Shown here piece by piece: positions 1-8,349 of a DNA stretch of 64,000 bases. This stretch comes from Leclercia sp. LSNIH1 (GTDB taxonomy: Bacteria; Pseudomonadota; Gammaproteobacteria; Enterobacterales; Enterobacteriaceae), in the NCBI RefSeq assembly GCF_002902985.1, contig NZ_CP026167.1, positions 248,001-312,000 of the forward strand, read 5' to 3'. Every line of letters starts with the position of its first letter. Positions within the stretch are counted from its first letter, which is position 1. Below the pieces are notes generated by a model. The model saw only the letters and a program-made list of their open reading frames with translations. It did no database searches and had not been told where the DNA came from. A program made the translations under genes and the position numbers.

Positions 1-700
1 CCGCGCTGTTCATAAACGACTCATAGGCACCGCTGGCCTCAGATCCCAGGCTGCGGCTCAGTTGCCCCAGCACGGCCAGCTGCTCATCGATCCCGATATT
101 GAAGTTATTCCCGACACCGCGCGCGCCTTCCATCAGGTCTTTAATCGCGCCCATTTCCACGCCGAACCGCTGGCGCATCACCGTCATTTTTCCTGCCAGC
201 TGCTCGGCAAACTGCACCTTGCCCAGGCGGTCAGCGTCGCTTTTAAAGTTGGCGAACATCTGCCCCATAAACTCAGAGGTATCCTGAGAGGTGGCTTTCA
301 TCGCAAAGGCCAGGGTATTGGCGACCTTGGTCATCTTCGGCAGCTCTTTCGCCGTCAGACCGTCAATTGCTCCGTTAATCTGCGCCGTAGAGTTGACGAA
401 CTCGACGGCGCTTGCCCCATAAGTGGCGCTGAACAGCAGCGCATCACGCCGGACAGATTCTAGCGCCGTACTGTCGATACCCCGCGCCGAGGCCTCATTA
501 AGCGCATCAAACATTTCAATAGCCGGGGACAGTGCGCCGCGCACGGTCTGCGCGACGCCCCACGTGGCCAGCGCGCCCACGCCAATACGTTTAAACGCAT
601 CCTTTGATTTATCTGCAAAATCCGTCACCGACGTCTGCGCCTGTTTTAACGGGCGCGTTAATTTGTCGATCAGGCTTAATGTAAAATCCAGTTGTCTCAT
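1..700 (-). CDS. Phage tail tape measure protein, N-terminal part (cut by window edge)
   Basis: The frame is open from the window edge to an ATG at 698-700, giving the first 233 or so residues of a long tail protein. It begins MRQLDFTLSLIDKLTRP, followed by alanine-rich helical sequence and a stretch resembling the TP901-type tape measure core (FMGQMFANF, MGAIKDLMEGARGVGNNF). In P2-like phages this protein sets tail length and follows the E/E' tail chaperone, as it does here. Its start codon overlaps the stop of the frameshifted chaperone product (TAATG), so translation is probably coupled. The C-terminus lies outside the window. Confidence 0.85.
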   Translation of the reverse strand, partial: MRQLDFTLSLIDKLTRPLKQAQTSVTDFADKSKDAFKRIGVGALATWGVAQTVRGALSPAIEMFDALNEASARGIDSTALESVRRDALLFSATYGASAVEFVNSTAQINGAIDGLTAKELPKMTKVANTLAFAMKATSQDTSEFMGQMFANFKSDADRLGKVQFAEQLAGKMTVMRQRFGVEMGAIKDLMEGARGVGNNFNIGIDEQLAVLGQLSRSLGSEASGAYESFMNSA

Positions 701-1148
701 TATGAGCCTTTAAACGCGGTTCCAATTCCATTAGCCACCGCTACTTTCATATTTTCCCAGTAGCGGTTATCGAGCCAGACGGCAGCGGCGATATCATCAA
801 TATTATCTTCCCCGTTGGGGAGGTAATGGCGGCGTAATATTACGTACTGGCTGAGTCCATTTGATTCAATCGCATGGACTCGCGCTGTTAGTTTTTTACT
901 TCGATTTCCAGTTCAGGCGCGTAAATTTCATTTACTTTCGCAACCAGCTGCAGCGGCACGCCCGGACGGGTAATAAAGTCTTCCAGCGCCGTTTTACTTT
1001 CCGTTGCCACGATACGTTTTAAATAACTGACAGCCGGGGCGACTTTGTTATCCATCGACATATCATTAATGAACTTGTTATAGGCGGTCACGTTTGGCTC
1101 AAATACCAGCTCAACACCTGCAATAGCTAATTTAATTTTCTCGCTCAT
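700..1148 (-). CDS. Frameshift-extended tail chaperone (E-E' fusion product)
   Basis: A -1 shift at the A AAA AAC heptamer (complement of 891-897) bypasses the TAA at 888-890. Translation then continues ...KKLTARVHAIESNGL... through a further 60 or so codons to a stop at 700-702. The extension has no start codon of its own; the first ATG in the region lies in another frame and stops quickly. P2 is known to make gpE+E' in this way. The fusion ends in the TAATG overlap with the tape measure start. Frameshifting is inferred from the sequence, with strong support from family precedent. Confidence 0.78.
888..1148 (-). CDS. Phage tail assembly chaperone, P2 gpE-like (short, in-frame product)
   Basis: An 86-residue protein (MSEKIKLAIAGVELVFEP...) that occupies the place of gpE in P2-like phages, directly before the tape measure gene. 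In long-tailed phages such proteins coat the tape measure during tail assembly and are made in two forms by programmed frameshift. The gene ends GTA AAA AAC TAA, which places a textbook slippery heptamer just before the stop. Assignment rests on position, size and the frameshift signal rather than on a catalytic motif. Confidence 0.8.
   Translation of the reverse strand: MSEKIKLAIAGVELVFEPNVTAYNKFINDMSMDNKVAPAVSYLKRIVATESKTALEDFITRPGVPLQLVAKVNEIYAPELEIEVKN
891..897 (-). promoter_or_regulatory. -1 ribosomal frameshift slippery site (A AAA AAC)
   Basis: The minus strand reads GTA AAA AAC TAA at the end of the short chaperone gene. A AAA AAC fits the X XXY YYZ rule, with a stop codon immediately after it. 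The -1 frame is open for the whole gap up to the tape measure gene. Confidence 0.8.
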
Positions 1149-1431
1149 TTATTTTTTCTCTCTGGTTAATTTCATCCACGAGCGTGTTATGTCGCGCCGC
1201 GCAGACGGAATATAAATTTTGATAGTTAAGTAATGCCCCGGCGACCAATGCCCCGGTGACTCCCTCAAGGCGCGGCAGTTCCTCCGGGCACTTTGTTTTG
1301 AGGTTTTCCTGATAGGGCACGCCCGGCTCTGGCTGCGGCTTCGTTGAACATGCTGACAAACTCGTCAGACACGCACACGTTAGTAAAAACCGGCTTAACC
1401 ATTTCGGTGCGAATTTCACGCGGCTGCGCAT
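1132..1431 (-). CDS. o-spanin (Rz1-like outer-membrane lysis lipoprotein, P2 LysC-like)
   Basis: About 99 residues starting MRSRVKFAPKW, with a hydrophobic segment ending in a lipobox (SLSAC) and then a proline-rich stretch (STKPQPEPGVPY). It is embedded out of frame in the 3' half of the i-spanin gene and runs past its end, the usual Rz/Rz1 or LysB/LysC arrangement. Together the pair fuses inner and outer membranes at the end of phage lysis. Its end overlaps the start of the tail chaperone gene. A longer upstream reading exists, but this start places the signal peptide correctly. Confidence 0.75.
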   Translation of the reverse strand: MRSRVKFAPKWLSRFLLTCACLTSLSACSTKPQPEPGVPYQENLKTKCPEELPRLEGVTGALVAGALLNYQNLYSVCAARHNTLVDEINQREKINEREN

Positions 1432-1630
1432 TGGCCAGCGCCTCCAGTTTGTTTTCAAGACTGCGCGCTGACTCACTGGCAATGGTCTGCGTGGTGGCGC
1501 GGGTTTTGTTTGCCGCAGCCGTTGCTGCCGTAGTGATCGATAACTCCAGGCTGTCACGTCGCCAGTCAGCGGTAAGCCAGCCCCAGGCGAACGCCACTGC
1601 AACCAAAATCAACCACTGACCAGTTGTCAT
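1265..1630 (-). CDS. i-spanin (Rz/LysB-like inner-membrane lysis protein)
   Basis: A 121-residue protein with one N-terminal membrane anchor (WLILVAVAFAWGWLTADW) followed by an alanine-, threonine- and glutamate-rich helical region (residues about 30-75). This is the topology of an i-spanin. It sits just downstream of the endolysin, abutting its end, and carries the o-spanin gene inside it in another frame. Confidence 0.75.
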   Translation of the reverse strand: MTTGQWLILVAVAFAWGWLTADWRRDSLELSITTAATAAANKTRATTQTIASESARSLENKLEALANAQPREIRTEMVKPVFTNVCVSDEFVSMFNEAAARAGRALSGKPQNKVPGGTAAP

Positions 1631-1971
1631 CAGCGCACCCCGTTGTGTTCCAGGCTGAAATGGTTGCCGTCCGGGTTGGACTTGAAGCGCCCGCCCCAGC
1701 TGCCGCCCAGCGACTCCCAGTATTCACCCAGCGGCAGATACGCTTCGCTCTTGTCCTGGTACTGGCCGTTAATGAACAGGTTAAAATCTACGGCCAGACG
1801 CTGGGTGTGCAGGCTGTTCGCGATCCCGCTGCCCTTCTTCGCATTCAGCGCCGCCTGTTCCGGCGTGCGGTATGCCTCGCCATACGTCAGACGGTAGCCG
1901 TGGGTTTCAGCCCACAGCACCAGATTGGCCACCATGATGGTGAACAGCTGCTGTTTTTCGCTCAGTGTCAT
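1630..1971 (-). CDS. Endolysin, peptidase M15 type (D-Ala-D-Ala carboxypeptidase-like)
   Basis: About 113 residues from the start MTLSEKQQLF. It shows the zinc-peptidase M15 pattern of small phage endolysins: the segment SLHTQRLAVDFNLF supplies the His and Asp ligands, and the downstream WGGRF...DGNHFSLEH supplies the last His. It would cleave cell-wall peptides after the holin opens the membrane. Its start overlaps the end of the holin gene by 4 bp, and the spanins follow. A longer reading upstream of this Met is less likely. Confidence 0.85.
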   Translation of the reverse strand: MTLSEKQQLFTIMVANLVLWAETHGYRLTYGEAYRTPEQAALNAKKGSGIANSLHTQRLAVDFNLFINGQYQDKSEAYLPLGEYWESLGGSWGGRFKSNPDGNHFSLEHNGVR

Positions 1972-2261
1972 TGTGCTTCGCTCCCTTCCTTTTTCCCGGC
2001 TGCGCGACGGCGCAACCACAATTCAACTGCCTGATAACCCGCAATACCCAGCGCCGCCCCCACCCCCTGAATGGCCAGGGGATTGGCGTTCGGGATTTGA
2101 ATCAGTACCGCTCCGGCCATCACCGACACAAAGCTGCCAAGGATCACGCGCCCCGCAAAATGGCGCAGCGTGATGGGGTCATCACCAGACAGCACCTTGC
2201 CGATGGCAATCAGGGCTCCGATTAACAGCAGTGAAAGGAGGCTTTTTTCATGTTCCTGCAT
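1968..2261 (-). CDS. Phage holin
   Basis: A 97-residue protein with three hydrophobic segments (LLSLLLIGALIAIG, VILGSFVSVMAGAVLI, LAIQGVGAALGIAGYQAV) and a charged, arginine/lysine-rich tail (LRRRAAGKKEG). Size, topology and position at the head of a holin-endolysin-spanin cassette identify it as the lysis-timing pore protein. The downstream endolysin start overlaps its stop. Confidence 0.8.
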   Translation of the reverse strand: MQEHEKSLLSLLLIGALIAIGKVLSGDDPITLRHFAGRVILGSFVSVMAGAVLIQIPNANPLAIQGVGAALGIAGYQAVELWLRRRAAGKKEGSEAQ

Positions 2262-2269
2262 GGGGTGCC

Positions 2270-2725
2270 TTAACCGATCAGGTTTTCCGTGGCTTCCGCT
2301 TCCAGGTACGGGATGCCGTCAATGTTGATAAAACGCGGGTCAGTCACGACAAACTTAAATTTGCGTGTGGATACCGCGCCCCCTTTGGGGTCGATATTCA
2401 GGAGGCTGGAGAGATTCAGCTTGCAGCCGAACGCCTCAACCTTGATTTCTTCATCGCCCGCTTTTGCGTAGAACAGGAGATCGAGCGGCGGGATACCGCG
2501 CCATGATCCGTTCTGCTGCGCACGCGCCTTGAGCACCGCAACGGCTTTTGTTGCCAGCTCAAGCTCACCCTCTGCCGTCACGTCACCATCAACGTAACCG
2601 TCCGGCACGCCGTGCGTGGTGGCCGCTGTCGTGTTGTCGGTAATGTCCAGGGTACACGCCTCAACGTGTACCAGATCGCCGTCCACATAGACGTCAAAGG
2701 ACATACCTGAAATACGTTTGCTCAT
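2270..2725 (-). CDS. Phage tail tube protein, DUF2597 (HP1-like)
   Basis: A 151-residue protein (MSKRISGMSFDVYVDGDLVHVEACTLDITDN...) matching DUF2597, the tail tube family of HP1-like phages. It directly follows the DUF2586 sheath gene with a 4-bp overlap, the usual sheath-tube order of contractile tails. The acidic, beta-rich sequence is typical of tube proteins. The short distance to the lysis genes is also usual in this phage group. Confidence 0.75.
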   Translation of the reverse strand: MSKRISGMSFDVYVDGDLVHVEACTLDITDNTTAATTHGVPDGYVDGDVTAEGELELATKAVAVLKARAQQNGSWRGIPPLDLLFYAKAGDEEIKVEAFGCKLNLSSLLNIDPKGGAVSTRKFKFVVTDPRFINIDGIPYLEAEATENLIG

Positions 2726-3849
2726 GCGCTGGTCTCCGTGTTCTGGTCAAGCAGCAGGCTGATCGTGATTTGCAGCGGCACTTCATACGTGCGAACCACG
2801 ATGTAAATCTCGACGTGCTTTTTCGTTTTCCAGACGATCTGCACATCCCCGTCCTGCGGTGGCTTCGTTTCGCCAGGGAACAACACCCCGTTAATCTCAG
2901 CGGCTTTCGACATTTCCCGCAGCGGGCGCGCAAACAGCGTCTGGTGCGCGGCGATACTGCCCGGCGTGCTGTTCAGCGAACGATCCCCGATTTTGCCGAT
3001 GGCCAGCAGACGAACCCGGCGCGCCGCCTTATCAGCAATACGTACCGTTTCAATCGACTGGTAATCACCGCCCTCAACGTCCAGCGTGCGCCCGTCAGAC
3101 CAGTAAATGCCGTCGTAATCGGGATACCACATCGCCACGCTGAAACGCTGCGATTCCAGCGCCTGCAGCGTCGCAATCTCAATCGTCTTACCCGTGCCAT
3201 CCTTCGGCAGATCGTCACTGCCCAGACTCAGCAGCGCCCCGGTTTTTACGCGCGCCGGGCTGTCAGCAATAGTGACAGCACGGTTACACAGCCGCCCGGC
3301 CAGCACGCCCGGCTCGTTGCCCCAGATACGGGGAACCAGCTGCACCGCCTTTTCTGCAATGCCCGCCTGTAGCGCCGAGAGTCGCGCCAGATATTCCGCC
3401 TGGTCTTCATCAGACTGGAAGCCTTCGACGGCCAGCGCGAACCACACCCAGCGGCCAAACTTCGCAATCAGGTTTGAGCGCAGCGTGGCGGCATCGTTGA
3501 TCGTTGCCTTCTCACTGACGTCATCGCAGAGCACGACACCTTCAACCGAACAGGAAACCTGCGCCGCGATTACGGCATCCACCCAGTCTTTTTCCGCCGC
3601 GTCTTCCGGCAGGGCGTGAACAAACGCCCACCAGTTCTGCCCGGCGTTGGCCTGGGCTGCGATCAGATCGCTTTTCAGCGGCGAATCTTCCTCACCCAGC
3701 ACGGCATCAAAATCCGTCTGCGCGTTCACCGCGATAGTTTTCCCGGTGTTGGTCGTACCTTTCCCGATAAACAGCGCCGCGCGTTCGACTTCCGTCACCT
3801 CGCCCAGCAACTGATTTACCTGGTTCACATCCACTAACGGCCAGGTCAT
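2722..3849 (-). CDS. Phage contractile tail sheath protein, DUF2586
   Basis: 375 residues (MTWPLVDVNQVNQLLGEVTEVERAAL...), resembling the DUF2586 sheath family of HP1/K139-type P2 relatives. It sits between the tail completion genes and the tube gene, as sheath genes do. No catalytic site is expected, as it polymerises around the tube and contracts on infection. The name rests on family resemblance plus synteny. Confidence 0.75.
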   Translation of the reverse strand: MTWPLVDVNQVNQLLGEVTEVERAALFIGKGTTNTGKTIAVNAQTDFDAVLGEEDSPLKSDLIAAQANAGQNWWAFVHALPEDAAEKDWVDAVIAAQVSCSVEGVVLCDDVSEKATINDAATLRSNLIAKFGRWVWFALAVEGFQSDEDQAEYLARLSALQAGIAEKAVQLVPRIWGNEPGVLAGRLCNRAVTIADSPARVKTGALLSLGSDDLPKDGTGKTIEIATLQALESQRFSVAMWYPDYDGIYWSDGRTLDVEGGDYQSIETVRIADKAARRVRLLAIGKIGDRSLNSTPGSIAAHQTLFARPLREMSKAAEINGVLFPGETKPPQDGDVQIVWKTKKHVEIYIVVRTYEVPLQITISLLLDQNTETSA

Positions 3850-3866
3850 GAATTACCCCTTATGTC

Positions 3867-4553
3867 CTACGCGTTCACGTCCCAGCCAAAGCCGATGGCC
3901 TGCAGCTGGCGCGCCAGCGCCTTGTTAAATTCTTCATCGCTCATGCCGAGGAAGGCACGGGCGGGTAGATCAATCGTCCAGCTGTTTTTCACCGTTTTGC
4001 CGAGCAGCTTGCGGATCAGCAATCCGGCCTGGTCGTAACTCATGGTTTCCATCAGCTGCTTGTACGTGGGCTTTACCATCCGCTTGCCCCGCTTCACCTG
4101 GTAGCCCAGTAACCGCAGTTTTTTGGCCTGCGACACCGTGGCCATCTTGCCGCTGTTACTCCCCCGTGCCCCGCTGCTGCGGTTAATGCGCATCGTCATG
4201 CCGTTCTGCTGCGCGTACCCCACTACCCCGGCCGGAACCGGTGATTCACCGTTGCGGTATCCACCGCCCTGCAGGTACACCCGGACGGCGGCGATTTCCG
4301 GCATTTCCCGGATGTGCAGCAGCTTCGGCATATTGCGCAGCATCTTCCCCCTGCGCTTTGTCCTGCGCCCTGGCCACGGCTGGCCATCCGGTGACTGCTG
4401 GTTACGGACGTTGCGCTTAGCCGCGGCAATCAGTCCGTATTTCGCCAGACGCCACAGCAACCGCTGGCGCTTTTTCGGCGGCAGTTCCAGGCTGGCCAGC
4501 GCCTGCCGCAGTTCGGCCAGCTGCTTTTTATTCAGCTCACCGCCCGCAAACAT
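3867..4553 (-). CDS. Phage virion morphogenesis / tail completion protein (gpS-like)
   Basis: 228 residues, strongly basic (RLLWRLAKYGLIAAAKRNVRNQQSPDGQPWPGRRTKRRGK...). This is the pattern of the virion morphogenesis family (P2 gpS, Mu gpG), which includes the conserved Q-S-P-D-G-x-P-W-like motif near residue 50. It joins heads to tails or completes the tail. It overlaps the preceding gpR-like gene by one base, so the two are probably translationally coupled. Confidence 0.8.
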   Translation of the reverse strand: MFAGGELNKKQLAELRQALASLELPPKKRQRLLWRLAKYGLIAAAKRNVRNQQSPDGQPWPGRRTKRRGKMLRNMPKLLHIREMPEIAAVRVYLQGGGYRNGESPVPAGVVGYAQQNGMTMRINRSSGARGSNSGKMATVSQAKKLRLLGYQVKRGKRMVKPTYKQLMETMSYDQAGLLIRKLLGKTVKNSWTIDLPARAFLGMSDEEFNKALARQLQAIGFGWDVNA

Positions 4554-5056
4554 CAGGCGTCACCCACAGGTGCGCCAGCGGGATCGGTACTGAATACCGT
4601 CGCACTGAATGCCGTCAGCACCTCCGGGTCAACGAGTGACCAGCGTTCACCTCGCCACGGGACAGCGCCGTTTTCGTCCTGGCGGATCACCAGTTCTTCA
4701 ATCAGCGGCATGGTCAGCACCACCACGGCGGTTTCCTCATCCTCCGGGGATACATCCCAGTCCGGTTCGGCATCCGTGATACCCAGCTCATCCATCACGG
4801 TGCTGCCGTAGTCATCCAGCCAGGCCTCCATCAGCGAAACCAGCAGCTGCGGCGGGCAAAGCCGGTACGGGAAACGCTCCCAAGCCAGCTGCGCGCTGTA
4901 GCGAATCACCGCCTGTCGGTACTGCCCCAGCCCCAAATCTTTTGCGGCCGGAATAATGCGCATTTCATCAATCAGGCTGGTAAAGCCCTGCATGGCACGC
5001 TCAGGCACATTTGCCCGGAAAAAGGCGGTCAGTGATTCCAGCTGTGTTTCACTCAT
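4553..5056 (-). CDS. Phage tail completion protein (gpR-like)
   Basis: A 167-residue acidic protein (MSETQLESLTAFFRANVPERAM...; DYGSTVMDELG), placed like gpR of P2 between the head completion gene and gpS. It overlaps both neighbours by 1-4 bp. The assignment is by synteny and general resemblance; the function in P2 is tail completion before joining to the head. Confidence 0.7.
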   Translation of the reverse strand: MSETQLESLTAFFRANVPERAMQGFTSLIDEMRIIPAAKDLGLGQYRQAVIRYSAQLAWERFPYRLCPPQLLVSLMEAWLDDYGSTVMDELGITDAEPDWDVSPEDEETAVVVLTMPLIEELVIRQDENGAVPWRGERWSLVDPEVLTAFSATVFSTDPAGAPVGDA

Positions 5057-5505
5057 ACCTTGCTCACCGTTACCCGTTTCAGCCCTTTCATCAGCCGGAT
5101 GGTGACGGAGGATTCCGCCAGTAACCCGGCGCGGGTTTCCTCGCTCTCCTGCCCCGGATGGCTGTCACGTCGCCCGATGGTGGCGAACTCTCCCAGCAAA
5201 TCGGCCTTAGCGCGGGCAAACACCGCTTTGGTGTACTGCGCACAAAGCCCGTTAATCCCGCCCAGGCTGACGCCGGGCACACTGGCCGCCGTCGCATGAC
5301 CTGCCGCCCGGTGCTTTTCCTCCACAGAGGCCAGCCCCGCATTCACTTCCGTTACCGCCGCCAGTAATGCCTGGCCAACGGTTCCCGCGTCCATATCGGG
5401 CGGAATGGCGCGCGCCGCCTGAAAATCTTTCAGGTTCAGATCCGGCCAGAAACCGTTATTGGTCAACGGCTCATTGTTGTAGTAGATCGGATTCCCGCTA
5501 AACAT
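5053..5505 (-). CDS. Phage head completion/stabilisation protein (gpL-like)
   Basis: About 150 residues from MFSGNPIYYNNEPLTNNGFW; a longer reading adds 22 residues that do not look like part of the family. The segment FWPDLNLKDFQAARAIPPD resembles the start of gpL-type head completion proteins, which seal the packaged P2 head. It lies directly after the small terminase gene, as in P2 (M then L), and overlaps the gpR-like gene by 4 bp. Confidence 0.75.
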   Translation of the reverse strand: MFSGNPIYYNNEPLTNNGFWPDLNLKDFQAARAIPPDMDAGTVGQALLAAVTEVNAGLASVEEKHRAAGHATAASVPGVSLGGINGLCAQYTKAVFARAKADLLGEFATIGRRDSHPGQESEETRAGLLAESSVTIRLMKGLKRVTVSKV

Positions 5506-5598
5506 GGCTCCCCCGAAAAAGGCGGGCTGACCGGAGTCCACGGCACAAAGCACATCGTGCGTTGCCCTCATCCGCGCCCGCCCGGCTTGCGGTAGTCG

Positions 5599-6303
5599 TT
5601 ATTGTTCTTTTGCCAGGCTGCGCAGGCGCGCGGCAATCTGGTTGCGCATCGTCCCCACGCCCACCCGCTTATAAAGTTTCTCCGCCGTCGCCAGCAGCAC
5701 AGCGGCTTTTTCCAGCGTTTCCGCGTCCTCCACTGCCGTGGCGCGGGGCTGGCCACTGTCATCACGCAGCAGCAGCAGCCCGGCGAACTTGAACCACTTC
5801 GCGGTGATTTCTTCGTGCAGCCGCCAGCGCGTGGTGACGTTCTCAAAGGTGCGGGAGAAATACGGCTCGATACTTTCCCCCGCTGCCGCCGTGCTTTCCG
5901 CCCAGGCCATGACCGTATCGGCCACGAATGCCGGGAAGGTGCTGCGGATGTTGTCTGGCGTCGGTTGCTGCTGCGCAATGGCGATATCTGCCAGCTCCAG
6001 TGCCTTATCCAGATCCCCGGCATCAAACAGCCAGATCACGCACCAGGCAAAGACCGGGTGTGCAAACACGCTGCCACTGTCCAGATACGCCGTTACTGTC
6101 GGCATCCACTTCGGCAGCAGCACGTCACGCTTATACGCAACCCGGTCGGAAATCGTCGGCAGGGTACGAAGCCAGGCAACATCCTGATTCAGCGCCTGGA
6201 TTTGCACATGCAGACTGTCGAGGCTTTCGACGGCCTGACGGCGCTCCAGCTGCTTTTGTACGGCAATCTTCTGGTTGTGGCGTTGCGCAGGTGACAGTGC
6301 CAT
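5599..6303 (-). CDS. Phage terminase small subunit / endonuclease (gpM-like)
   Basis: 234 residues beginning MALSPAQRHNQKIAVQ, as P2 gpM proteins do. The body shows LPTISDRVAYKRDVLLPKW and a helix-rich C-terminus with VGVGTMRNQIAARLRSL. In P2 the product binds and cuts cos DNA with the gpP ATPase. It follows the capsid gene by 3 bp in the order O-N-M-L. Confidence 0.88.
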   Translation of the reverse strand: MALSPAQRHNQKIAVQKQLERRQAVESLDSLHVQIQALNQDVAWLRTLPTISDRVAYKRDVLLPKWMPTVTAYLDSGSVFAHPVFAWCVIWLFDAGDLDKALELADIAIAQQQPTPDNIRSTFPAFVADTVMAWAESTAAAGESIEPYFSRTFENVTTRWRLHEEITAKWFKFAGLLLLRDDSGQPRATAVEDAETLEKAAVLLATAEKLYKRVGVGTMRNQIAARLRSLAKEQ

Positions 6304-6306
6304 TTA

Positions 6307-7329
6307 TCAGCCCTCCGAAGGCTCGGCCAGCTCACCGATGGTTACGGCGGTTTCGTCAATGGCCGCGTACAGCTCCGGCACTTCGACGGCATAACCTTCG
6401 TTTCGCAGGTATTTGTTTTCGTACTGCTTACGGTCATCCACGAACTCAGCTTTACGCTGGCGCGTATTGCGCTGGGTGTAGATATGCAGGTTAGGTAGCA
6501 TGGTCACGACCATACGTTTACCCGGCATGAACGGTGGCACCATTGCAGGACGCCCGGCGATGGTGTTGCCCAGCATCTGCGCGGCGATTTTTTCCGTTGG
6601 CTTGTCAGCGCCCTGGTACAGGCGGAACTGCTCAGCCGCCACCAGGTCAGCGCCAGCCAGCACCACCAGACGCGGGTCAGTACGGAACTGCTGCGGGATT
6701 TTGGTATTGATGAGGTCGGACGCCATCGCATCCAGGGAACGGTAATCACCCTGCTCATCCAGCGTGACCGGATCGGTGATGATTTGCTTGCCGCTATCCC
6801 ACTCTTTCATGATGGCGTGCCAGCCTTTGTTTACGTCTTCACCGTTAGGGTTTTCTTCGTAATTTGTCGTTTTTTCGACGCTTTTACCGTTAAAGCCAAT
6901 ACGCAGCATATCCAGCGCAAAGGCCTGGTTAGAGAAGGTCTGTACCAGCTGGAAAAACTCATCTTCGGTCTTGCCAGAGTTAGCCCAGACAGAAAGCAGA
7001 TCCCAGCGCAGCGCCGCACAGGAGTCGGTTTCAACCAGCTTATAGTCGTTACCGTCCACACCCACACGGCGGGTAAAGCGCCCGGACTCACTGCGCCCGG
7101 TATACAGACCGGATGCACCCACGTTAATCACCTGGCCGGAAAGCTGATCCACGTCCAGGCAGGTAATCATGTTGAGAAGCTCAACAGATTCCAGCAGAGC
7201 CAGGCGCAATGCAGTTTCTTTCGGGTCGGTCATGGCAAAATAACGTTCGGTATCAGCAACGCCGTAATCCTTCGCCATGCCCGCGCAAAACGCATTCATC
7301 AACTGGCGCGCACGTTCATTTAAATACAT
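6307..7329 (-). CDS. Phage major capsid protein, P2 gpN family
   Basis: 340 residues (MYLNERARQLMNAFCAGMAKDYG...), the standard size of P2-family capsid proteins. It carries the family's conserved stretches (ALRLALLESVELLNMI, GRFTRRVGVDGNDY, ETDSCAALRW). It lies between the scaffold (upstream) and the small terminase (downstream). In P2 the precursor is trimmed at its N-terminus by the gpO protease. Confidence 0.92.
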   Translation of the reverse strand: MYLNERARQLMNAFCAGMAKDYGVADTERYFAMTDPKETALRLALLESVELLNMITCLDVDQLSGQVINVGASGLYTGRSESGRFTRRVGVDGNDYKLVETDSCAALRWDLLSVWANSGKTEDEFFQLVQTFSNQAFALDMLRIGFNGKSVEKTTNYEENPNGEDVNKGWHAIMKEWDSGKQIITDPVTLDEQGDYRSLDAMASDLINTKIPQQFRTDPRLVVLAGADLVAAEQFRLYQGADKPTEKIAAQMLGNTIAGRPAMVPPFMPGKRMVVTMLPNLHIYTQRNTRQRKAEFVDDRKQYENKYLRNEGYAVEVPELYAAIDETAVTIGELAEPSEG

Positions 7330-7382
7330 AGATATTCCCCGCGTTGACGCGATTAATAATGAAAAGGTTTATTTAAAAGCGA

Positions 7383-8192
7383 TTAAAGGAACTTGAATCC
7401 TTTACCTTTATTTTTATCGCCGAACTGACGCTGCGGCATTGTGGTTACTTTTTTATCCAGCTTACTGAAATTTGCCAGAATGGTTGGCAGGCTATCGCGC
7501 AGGCTGGCAAATTCTTCGGTATCGACCACTTCCGCAATGGTTTCAATATCGCCCTGCGCCGCTGCAATTTGCTCTTCGACTTTTGACAGACGTTCTTCAA
7601 TACCATTAAGCGCCTCTGCCAGAGCCTGTAATTTATCGTCACTGGTCGGATCGTCGCCCGGCACTTCTTCAAACTTTTTCTTAGGTTCAATATTGAACAG
7701 CTTTTGCCACGGAGTTTTCATTTTCGTTTCCTGCGTAATTTTTCCATCAGAGGACATTGCGCATGCGTAATATCCCTGTTTCGTTAACTTGCGTTTTTCT
7801 GAAAAACGCAGACGTGTAGTGCCAACACTTGCCGGGCGGTCAGTCACCGCCAGCCCCTTGAGATACGTCCGGCCGCTGCCGCGCCAGTTCTCTTCCGGTT
7901 CAATGGAGAAATAGACCATCTGGCCTTCGCGGTTCGCATGGATCAGGTTCAGATTAGGGGTGAGCTTTGCGTATAACCGGGCAAGTCCGTCCTCTCCGTC
8001 CTGCCACATGGCCGCTGCAACTTCGCCACAATTTCCCCAGTCCCGTGAATGCTCAGGCCAAATCATTGCGCCGTAGTGTTCAGCGTTATAGGTTTCCCCC
8101 ATATCAATGATCCACTCGCGATAAATCTGCCGCTCATCGACCGTATCCCCTTCGGTGGCAATACACAGCCAGTCAGTTTTTAAATGGGACAT
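7383..8192 (-). CDS. Capsid scaffolding protein / maturation protease (gpO-like)
   Basis: 269 residues from MSHLKTDWLCIATEGDTVDER. The N-terminal half carries the gpO protease signatures (WIIDMGETYNAEHYGAMIW; YLKGLAVTDRPASVGTTRLRF). A coiled-coil-like scaffold region follows (LNGIEERLSKVEEQIAAAQ). It guides capsid assembly and then self-cleaves. The frame is open for 49 more codons upstream, but MSHLKTDW is the usual family start. It diverges from the large terminase gene. Confidence 0.85.
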   Translation of the reverse strand: MSHLKTDWLCIATEGDTVDERQIYREWIIDMGETYNAEHYGAMIWPEHSRDWGNCGEVAAAMWQDGEDGLARLYAKLTPNLNLIHANREGQMVYFSIEPEENWRGSGRTYLKGLAVTDRPASVGTTRLRFSEKRKLTKQGYYACAMSSDGKITQETKMKTPWQKLFNIEPKKKFEEVPGDDPTSDDKLQALAEALNGIEERLSKVEEQIAAAQGDIETIAEVVDTEEFASLRDSLPTILANFSKLDKKVTTMPQRQFGDKNKGKGFKFL

Positions 8193-8349
8193 ATTCCCTC
8201 GCCTCGCCGTAATTGCCAGATGATTATTGCGAATAAATAACCGGGCATCATCCAGATTAATTCTGGTCAGTTCGGATAAGCGGTTATAAACGAACACCTG
8301 CGAATTAAAGCCACCGTTTTTTATAATCAGCCACGGCATAATTAAATCT
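8193..8349. promoter_or_regulatory. Divergent gap between scaffold and large terminase genes
   Basis: 157 bp between two back-to-back late operons. In P2 this gap holds the two Ogr-dependent late promoters. An Ogr-type activator is encoded after the portal gene, so late promoters are expected here. I could not find a clean copy of the known Ogr half-site pair, so the promoter call is positional only. Confidence 0.4.

Noticed and set aside
8193..8339. 49-codon extension of the scaffold protein
   Set aside because: It would fill the divergent late-promoter gap, and the family normally begins at MSHLKTDW.
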